This document shows positions 6,431-10,288 of a stretch of DNA of 10,288 nt, piece by piece. The DNA is from UBA1195 sp045598025 (GTDB taxonomy: Bacteria; Bacteroidota; Bacteroidia; Bacteroidales; WCHB1-69). How positions within the stretch are numbered: position 1 is the first letter of the stretch; every line of letters begins with the position of its first letter. The stretch spans positions 1 to 10,288 of the forward strand of contig JAZLLH010000063.1 of the NCBI GenBank assembly GCA_045598025.1. The letters are read 5' to 3'. The notes below the pieces were generated by a model that did not search any database, was not told the DNA's origin, and was given only the letters and a program-made list of their open reading frames with translations. The translations under genes and the position numbers were made by a program.

Positions 6431-6856
6431 ATGAAAAAAAACTTATTTTTATCAGTAATGGTAACCGTGTTTCTCGCCGGTGCGTCGTTTTTAGCCGGAT
6501 GCGAGAAGGAATCTTTAGTAAATACAGGCATTACTAATATAGTTAAATGCTTTGGGGTAGATGACCTGGATGACGATATTTATTATTCAACTCCGGAAAA
6601 TCCTAACATATTGATTCGGTTAAGAGACACTACGATTGTATCCGTTATGGGCATCCGTTTTGAAGAAGCTTGCGGTCATGCATTTTGGCAAGGAAATACA
6701 TTTCATTGCAGAGGTGAAGGTGATGATTGCGGCAATTGCTTTGAACTTGATGAACATGGAGCAATTGTAAACAGTGGCACATATACACACGTACGTGGAC
6801 CGGAAAATGAAATTACTGTGACCTATTACAATTGGAATGACTGCCATGAAGAATGA
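6431..6856 (+). CDS. Small Cys-rich lipoprotein with a leader shared by the one at 9488
   Basis: The 141-residue product has a canonical lipoprotein leader: MKK, a hydrophobic core with VFLAGA, then FLAGCEKE with C24 as the lipidated residue. The leader is nearly the same as that of the lipoprotein at 9488, while the mature parts do not align. The mature part has an acidic stretch (DDLDDD, 44-49), probable beta strands around 59-76 and cysteines at 40, 81, 93, 100, 103 and 138, the cluster CGHAFWQG...CRGEGDDCGNC being the main feature. Disulfides or metal binding are possible. I recognise no family. The gene looks more A/T-rich than its neighbours. It has its own terminator directly downstream and a 62-bp dispersed repeat upstream, so it may be an exchangeable single-gene unit. 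Confidence 0.85.
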   Translation: MKKNLFLSVMVTVFLAGASFLAGCEKESLVNTGITNIVKCFGVDDLDDDIYYSTPENPNILIRLRDTTIVSVMGIRFEEACGHAFWQGNTFHCRGEGDDCGNCFELDEHGAIVNSGTYTHVRGPENEITVTYYNWNDCHEE

Positions 6857-6870
6857 TTCCATTACATAAT

Positions 6871-6912
6871 AAAAGTGCCGGTACCTTCGTCTGCGGAGTA
6901 CCGACACTTTTT
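6871..6912. terminator. Intrinsic terminator after the small lipoprotein gene
   Basis: AAGTGCCGGTAC (6873-6884) pairs with GTACCGACACTT (6898-6909) with one C-A mismatch, around a 13-nt loop, and is followed by more T. A bases precede the stem, so it may act in both directions. It starts 14 nt after the stop codon at 6856. Confidence 0.8.
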
Positions 6913-6949
6913 CAAGGAATACCATTGATTAAGATTTAAATAATCGGAT

Positions 6950-8599
6950 ATGACTCGTTATCTTTCAAAATTTTCAGCTTTTCTTTTTGTATTCCTGCTT
7001 GTTTCCTGTCAGGCTCAGTCCGTTAAAACAGCGGAATATACGGTAAAAGATGATTTGGACATGCCGGCAGCCCATCTGCTGGCATTCAGGGAAAACCACC
7101 GTTTGAGCAGAATGGCGAACCTGCAATGGAGCGGCATGGTGGATGACTCCCTGTATTTCGTTGCCATGGCTGCATCGAAGGACACTCTCTATGCGCTCAA
7201 CTGCTGTTCGGGTTACCTGCGCGTATTGCCGTTGAAGCACCTGCGCAGCAAGCAGATTAAAATATGCCGGACAATCTACTACCATAACCACGATTCCATT
7301 TTTTTCGGTATCGAACGCGTGGGGATGGTTAACATGAACCGGGAATTCAACCGGAATGACAAAGACATTCTTCTGGTTAACGGAAAGGGGGAGCTGATAA
7401 ACCAGTACAGTCTGGACAGCCTTCCGGACATATACTCCGGAGAATATTCGTACGGCCGCCTGTTTCCGTGGGATGACAATGTGGACGAACGTTTCTTTGC
7501 CGGTGGCCTGCTGGTGGATGCCGTAAGCAAGAAACCCTATGTGACAGCACAAGGTTTTTCCGCGCTTAACCCGAAAATCATGGCTCTTTGCAATCTGGAG
7601 AACCATAAAATACAGATGCTCAACATACGCTATCCTTCGGAACTGCAGGAAAAAAGATATGAATGGCCACCGGAATTATGGGTAAAGGTAACGGGTCCCA
7701 AGGAAATGCTGGTGGGATTCACCGTCACACCTTATGTTTACCGCTATGATCTGGACAGGGATACCTTGGTCAAACTGGATGTGCGGTATGATGAAACATT
7801 CTGCAATACCGATTCGGCTGCCATGGTCAAAGGGACGGACTACCCTATGGTTCTGTTCTGCAAGCCTGTGTGGAGCCCCGTCCATTCCTGCTATCTGCGA
7901 AACATTTCCTTCCGCCACTACAAGGATTACTGGCCTTCAAACATGGTGGAACTGCTGGACAGCACATTCAATCACATCGGATACGTGTATGCGGACAGGA
8001 AGAAGGGGTGGCAGGATGTGCAATGCCATGTGGACGGCAGTATCACTGTCGCCGACAAAGGCGGCTATGGACGCCATGCCATACAGCCTACCGGACAGAT
8101 ACTCGACATCCGCCTGTCCGTGTTGGAAAAACGCGGCATGAAAAAGAAACAGGCCGTCCAAAAGGAGAAAAAAGAGTTTGGCATGCCGGAATACCTGGAC
8201 AAGCTGAAGTTTCCGGATACCTGTATTGTAATCCTCATCAATCTGAAATATCCTTGCGGTCCCTGCATTCAGGAACTTGCACAGTTCTACAGAGACAACA
8301 GCAAGCAGTTGGCATGCAAAGGGATTTACTATCTGTTTTATGACCCGGAACATCAGGATGACAGCGAAATCCTTGGGGTATTGCGCGACAACGGAGTACA
8401 GAATGCCGCCAACATTCGCGTTGACCACAAACTGCTGCGCCGTGTGACGAAAGTGTTGTCCAACGGAAAGCAGGTGGAATATGTCCAATATATGATAGGA
8501 ATCCGGCAAGGACACAATCTGTACTATTCGCTTCCCGATTTCAAGGAACTGACAGCGGAACTGCAGAGAATGGCAAAACAATCAGAGAAAAACAACTAA
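6950..8599 (+). CDS. Large lipoprotein: beta-rich (propeller-like) domain plus C-terminal CGPC thioredoxin-like domain
   Basis: The 549-residue product starts with a hydrophobic leader ending FLLVSC, with C20 as the lipidated residue. Residues 40-390 are a long series of short beta strands with turns such as DSLYFVAMAASKDTLYALN, KDILLVNGKGELINQY and DGSITVADKGGYG. This resembles the propeller lipoproteins common in Bacteroidetes (6-bladed/DUF4221-type), though I cannot fix the exact family. A basic linker follows (396-409, KRGMKKKQ region). Residues 412-540 look like a thioredoxin fold: strand TCIVILINLKYP, then the redox motif C436-G-P-C439 at the start of a helix (IQELAQFYRDN), then strand GIYYLFYD. 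Two adjacent cysteines (85-86) lie in the propeller part. Probable location: anchored to the periplasmic or outer face of a membrane, with a disulfide or redox function. The next gene starts 2 nt after its stop, so the two form an operon. No clear promoter is seen in the 37 nt after the preceding terminator. Confidence 0.93.
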   Translation: MTRYLSKFSAFLFVFLLVSCQAQSVKTAEYTVKDDLDMPAAHLLAFRENHRLSRMANLQWSGMVDDSLYFVAMAASKDTLYALNCCSGYLRVLPLKHLRSKQIKICRTIYYHNHDSIFFGIERVGMVNMNREFNRNDKDILLVNGKGELINQYSLDSLPDIYSGEYSYGRLFPWDDNVDERFFAGGLLVDAVSKKPYVTAQGFSALNPKIMALCNLENHKIQMLNIRYPSELQEKRYEWPPELWVKVTGPKEMLVGFTVTPYVYRYDLDRDTLVKLDVRYDETFCNTDSAAMVKGTDYPMVLFCKPVWSPVHSCYLRNISFRHYKDYWPSNMVELLDSTFNHIGYVYADRKKGWQDVQCHVDGSITVADKGGYGRHAIQPTGQILDIRLSVLEKRGMKKKQAVQKEKKEFGMPEYLDKLKFPDTCIVILINLKYPCGPCIQELAQFYRDNSKQLACKGIYYLFYDPEHQDDSEILGVLRDNGVQNAANIRVDHKLLRRVTKVLSNGKQVEYVQYMIGIRQGHNLYYSLPDFKELTAELQRMAKQSEKNN

Positions 8600-8601
8600 T
8601 T

Positions 8602-9279
8602 ATGAAAAAGAGCATATCTATTGTACTTACAGTCATGATTGTGGCACTGGCTTCCTGCCGCAAGGACACTACCCTTATTTTCACCACGGACGAATTGTCC
8701 GTGGATTTGGGAAGCACGGATTCGGATGTCCTGCAATTTGTCAAGGCATCCGACGGTTCGGAGGTTACGGTTTCAGGCATAGATTACGGCAAGGTAGGAC
8801 TGCAGCAGGCCGTTTTCAAAGCCGGTCCGGCAAGTGAGACACGGCCTGTAAAAGTACGGGCTGACCGCCTGGCAGGCCGGTACCAGTGGTGCATTTCCGT
8901 TCTGGACATTGACGGAACGTATTTTCAGCTCAGTGAACCCGGCATGGACTGGTACTGGAATTTTTCCAAAGGAAACGCTTTCAATCAGATTCTGATTCCG
9001 GACAGTGCCTATTCTCCCTACTCCAAGAAAATGGAACACATTTTCGGCAATGAAGGAGCGCTGACATTGACCATGGATAAGGATTCGCTGTCCATCACTC
9101 CCTGGCGAGGAAAACTGTATTTCGATGTATCCACTCTGCCAACAGACCATACTTTTGACAGCATCCGATATGGTCGCCTTCCCAATGGTGATTACGGAAT
9201 CCTATCTTTCCGGATGATTGAAAATGATGGTAAATACACCAATTATTTCCGGTTTGACTTTGAAAAAGCAGCGGAATAA
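8602..9279 (+). CDS. Beta-rich lipoprotein of unknown function, operon partner of the CGPC lipoprotein
   Basis: The 225-residue product has a lipoprotein leader ending ALASC (C19 lipidated) followed by RKD. Residues 28-87 resemble an immunoglobulin-like fold (ELSVDLGSTDSDVLQF through TRPVKVRADRL). Residues 88-225 are a second beta-rich region with many aromatic residues (DWYWNF, KLYFDVS, YTNYFRFDF), somewhat lipocalin-like in pattern. There is only one other cysteine (C97), so it is not an obvious disulfide substrate. It begins 2 nt after the upstream stop codon and is almost certainly co-transcribed and possibly translationally coupled; a partner role at the same membrane is likely. No named family recognised. 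Confidence 0.9.
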   Translation: MKKSISIVLTVMIVALASCRKDTTLIFTTDELSVDLGSTDSDVLQFVKASDGSEVTVSGIDYGKVGLQQAVFKAGPASETRPVKVRADRLAGRYQWCISVLDIDGTYFQLSEPGMDWYWNFSKGNAFNQILIPDSAYSPYSKKMEHIFGNEGALTLTMDKDSLSITPWRGKLYFDVSTLPTDHTFDSIRYGRLPNGDYGILSFRMIENDGKYTNYFRFDFEKAAE

Positions 9280-9299
9280 CTCCCGCCCCCTCAGCCTCC

Positions 9300-9324
9300 C
9301 CGCCGTGCCGGCGATTTTTTTTTG
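9300..9324 (+). terminator. Short GC stem plus T-run after the two-gene operon
   Basis: CGCCG (9301-9305) pairs with CGGCG (9309-9313) around a three-base loop, followed by A and nine T (9315-9323). The stem is short, but the T-run and the position 21 nt after the stop codon fit an intrinsic terminator. Confidence 0.6.
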
Positions 9325-9334
9325 CACAGGCCTC

Positions 9335-9396
9335 CCGCCTGTACCCCGATGCCGCCCCTGCCTGACGGCGGAACAATAAGGCAGGGGCAAAAGACG
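9335..9396 (+). repeat. 62-bp dispersed repeat, copy 2
   Basis: Matches 6227-6288 at 60 of 62 positions. Here the internal hairpin is perfect: GCCCCTGCCT (9354-9363) with AGGCAGGGGC (9379-9388) and a 15-nt loop. It lies 91 nt before the second small Cys-rich lipoprotein. The two copies bracket 6289-9334 as direct repeats. Similarity ends sharply on both sides. Confidence 0.92.
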
Positions 9397-9410
9397 TTAC
9401 ATAGATTCCT

Positions 9411-9454
9411 AAGGGTGGAACAGGGCGAAAGGACACCCGCGCCGAAAGGCGGAA
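9411..9454 (+). promoter_or_regulatory. Possible structured 5' leader of the lipoprotein-peptidase operon
   Basis: Two adjacent hairpins can form: GGGTG (9413-9417) with CACCC (9434-9438), then CGCC-GAAA-GGCG (9440-9451) with a GNRA-type tetraloop. They lie 37 nt before the ATG at 9488. The stems are short and no known riboswitch is recognised, so this is tentative. Confidence 0.3.
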
Positions 9455-9487
9455 AAAGCGAGTAGCCGTAACAAAAAAATTCAAGAC

Positions 9488-9880
9488 ATGAAAGTAAAAT
9501 TTTTTTTGCCGCTCATGGCAACGGTATTCCTCGCAGGAGCGATGTTTTTCGCGGGATGCGAGAAGGAAAAGAAGACAGAGGAAAACAAATGTGCATTTTG
9601 TGGTGTTGGTAATCCGATTGAAGACTTGGTGTGGCTTAAAACAATGGCCGACAAGTTTTCACAGCAGAAAGAAAATCACTCAAGCATCAAATCGTGCAGA
9701 TACGACACGGATAAGGAGGGTTTTATTATCGCAGCATGTGAGAATTGTCCTGATTTGGGAGTTTCTCTGTATGCCTGTGACGGCACACATCTCTGCCATT
9801 TTTTCGGCATTTCAGGAAAACCCTGTGAAAGCCATATGATTGATACCAACAGCATTAAATTAATCTACAAAAACTATTAG
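9488..9880 (+). CDS. Small Cys-rich lipoprotein upstream of the metallopeptidase gene
   Basis: The 130-residue product has a leader with VFLAGA and FFAGCEKEK (C24 lipidated), almost the same as the lipoprotein at 6431. The mature part has cysteines at 35, 38, 70, 84, 87, 97, 103 and 113, including two CxxC pairs (CAFC and CENC). The order NPIEDLVWLK, then ACENCPDLGVSLYACDGTHLC, then a Gly and Cys ending resembles a small Bacteroidales lipoprotein family that I know from memory by its WLK...YxCDG...C pattern; I do not know an assigned function. Six or more cysteines suggest a disulfide-bonded domain. The next gene, a metallopeptidase, begins 2 nt after the stop codon, so the two are co-transcribed. 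A role as inhibitor, pro-region helper or anchor for the peptidase is inference only. Confidence 0.88.
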   Translation: MKVKFFLPLMATVFLAGAMFFAGCEKEKKTEENKCAFCGVGNPIEDLVWLKTMADKFSQQKENHSSIKSCRYDTDKEGFIIAACENCPDLGVSLYACDGTHLCHFFGISGKPCESHMIDTNSIKLIYKNY

Positions 9881-9882
9881 CA

Positions 9883-10288
9883 ATGAAGAGGATAGTAATA
9901 TTTTTCACATGTGCCATCGCAACTTTATGCATGCCATTCCAGACTTATTCACAGAAGTTGGAAAGCATTTTTTTGTCCGCTTCCGAAAACAGAAGCATTG
10001 CAATTCAAAAAAATTCTTTTAACACATCCCTTAAATCCACACTTGGTCTGTCCGATGTCTATTGCTTCAGGCAGCATGACTCAGCTGCAAGTGCCAATAG
10101 GACAAATACTGTTGACGCGCAGGGATATACACACATCAGATACCTGCAATACTATAAGGGTATCAAGGTGGAGCATGCTGATATAAGGGCTCATTTTCGA
10201 GGAGGGGACCTATATTCGGTAAACGGTGAATACATCAAAGCGGCTGATATTGACACCTCCATTCCCCTTTCCAAACATGATGCCGTCA
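9883..10288 (+). CDS. N-terminal part of a secreted metallopeptidase with FTP propeptide domain (cut by window end)
   Basis: The frame from the ATG at 9883 stays open to the window end (135 codons plus one base). Residues 1-23 form a signal peptide (MKRIVIFF, hydrophobic core, then TYS before Q24). Residues 45-135 match the FTP (fungalysin/thermolysin propeptide) pattern: a polar N-terminal half, then HIRYLQYYKGIKVEHAD (84-100), then RGGDLYSVNGEYI (106-118) and the start of an IDTSIPLSKHDAV segment. In known relatives this propeptide precedes an M4-type zinc catalytic domain with an HExxH motif, which would lie beyond the window. The TAG of the upstream lipoprotein is separated by 2 nt, indicating one operon. 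The 9911-10186 reading frame in another phase is a shadow of this gene. Domain call is good; the catalytic family is inferred. Confidence 0.85.
   Translation, partial: MKRIVIFFTCAIATLCMPFQTYSQKLESIFLSASENRSIAIQKNSFNTSLKSTLGLSDVYCFRQHDSAASANRTNTVDAQGYTHIRYLQYYKGIKVEHADIRAHFRGGDLYSVNGEYIKAADIDTSIPLSKHDAV

Noticed and set aside
6217..6531. Minus-strand frames over the 62-bp repeat (also 9095-9484)
   Set aside because: Similar peptides at both places arise only because the DNA repeat is shared, and the frames run antisense into lipoprotein leaders.

Overview
The window looks like chromosomal accessory DNA from a Bacteroidales bacterium, probably a gut Bacteroidaceae-like organism. This rests on several things. 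Most genes encode secreted or lipid-anchored proteins. Start codons lack a Shine-Dalgarno sequence and sit behind A/T-rich leaders. Several upstream regions carry the Bacteroidetes-type -7 box TAnnTTTG. The protein families (AAA/DUF4143 ATPase, S8 peptidase with a Bacteroidetes-style propeptide, small Cys-rich lipoproteins, FTP-domain metallopeptidase) fit the same group. Genus cannot be decided from the sequence alone.

Layout. (1) 125-658: a Cys-rich lipoprotein, closed by a strong hairpin terminator. (2) 755-886: a tandem array of 33-bp units ending in a promoter; it precedes an AAA-DUF4143 ATPase gene (936-2273). A 46-bp perfect copy of the promoter end of the array recurs directly after the ATPase gene and serves as the probable promoter of the next gene. 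(3) 2376-4779: a subtilisin-like S8 peptidase and a lipoprotein gene 25 nt behind it. They share a bidirectional terminator with (4) a convergent AraC-family regulator (4831-5739, minus strand). (5) 5740-6430: a long region without a convincing gene. It holds three copies of TTTTGAACAT in mixed orientation and the first copy of a 62-bp dispersed repeat. (6) 6431-9279: a small Cys-rich lipoprotein with its own terminator, then a two-gene operon: a large lipoprotein ending in a CGPC thioredoxin-like segment, and a beta-rich lipoprotein. (7) 9335-9396: the second copy of the 62-bp repeat, followed by a small Cys-rich lipoprotein that shares its leader with the one at 6431. Two nucleotides later comes a zinc-metallopeptidase gene (signal peptide plus FTP propeptide domain) that runs off the window end.

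How the parts may work together (inference). The region is a surface/periplasmic proteolysis and lipoprotein locus. Two secreted-protease genes each sit beside a lipoprotein gene, an arrangement seen in known protease-inhibitor or protease-partner pairs. Two unrelated direct-repeat pairs bracket gene blocks: 46 bp around the ATPase, and 62 bp around the 6431-9279 block. The locus may therefore have been assembled, or may still be remodelled, by recombination between repeats.
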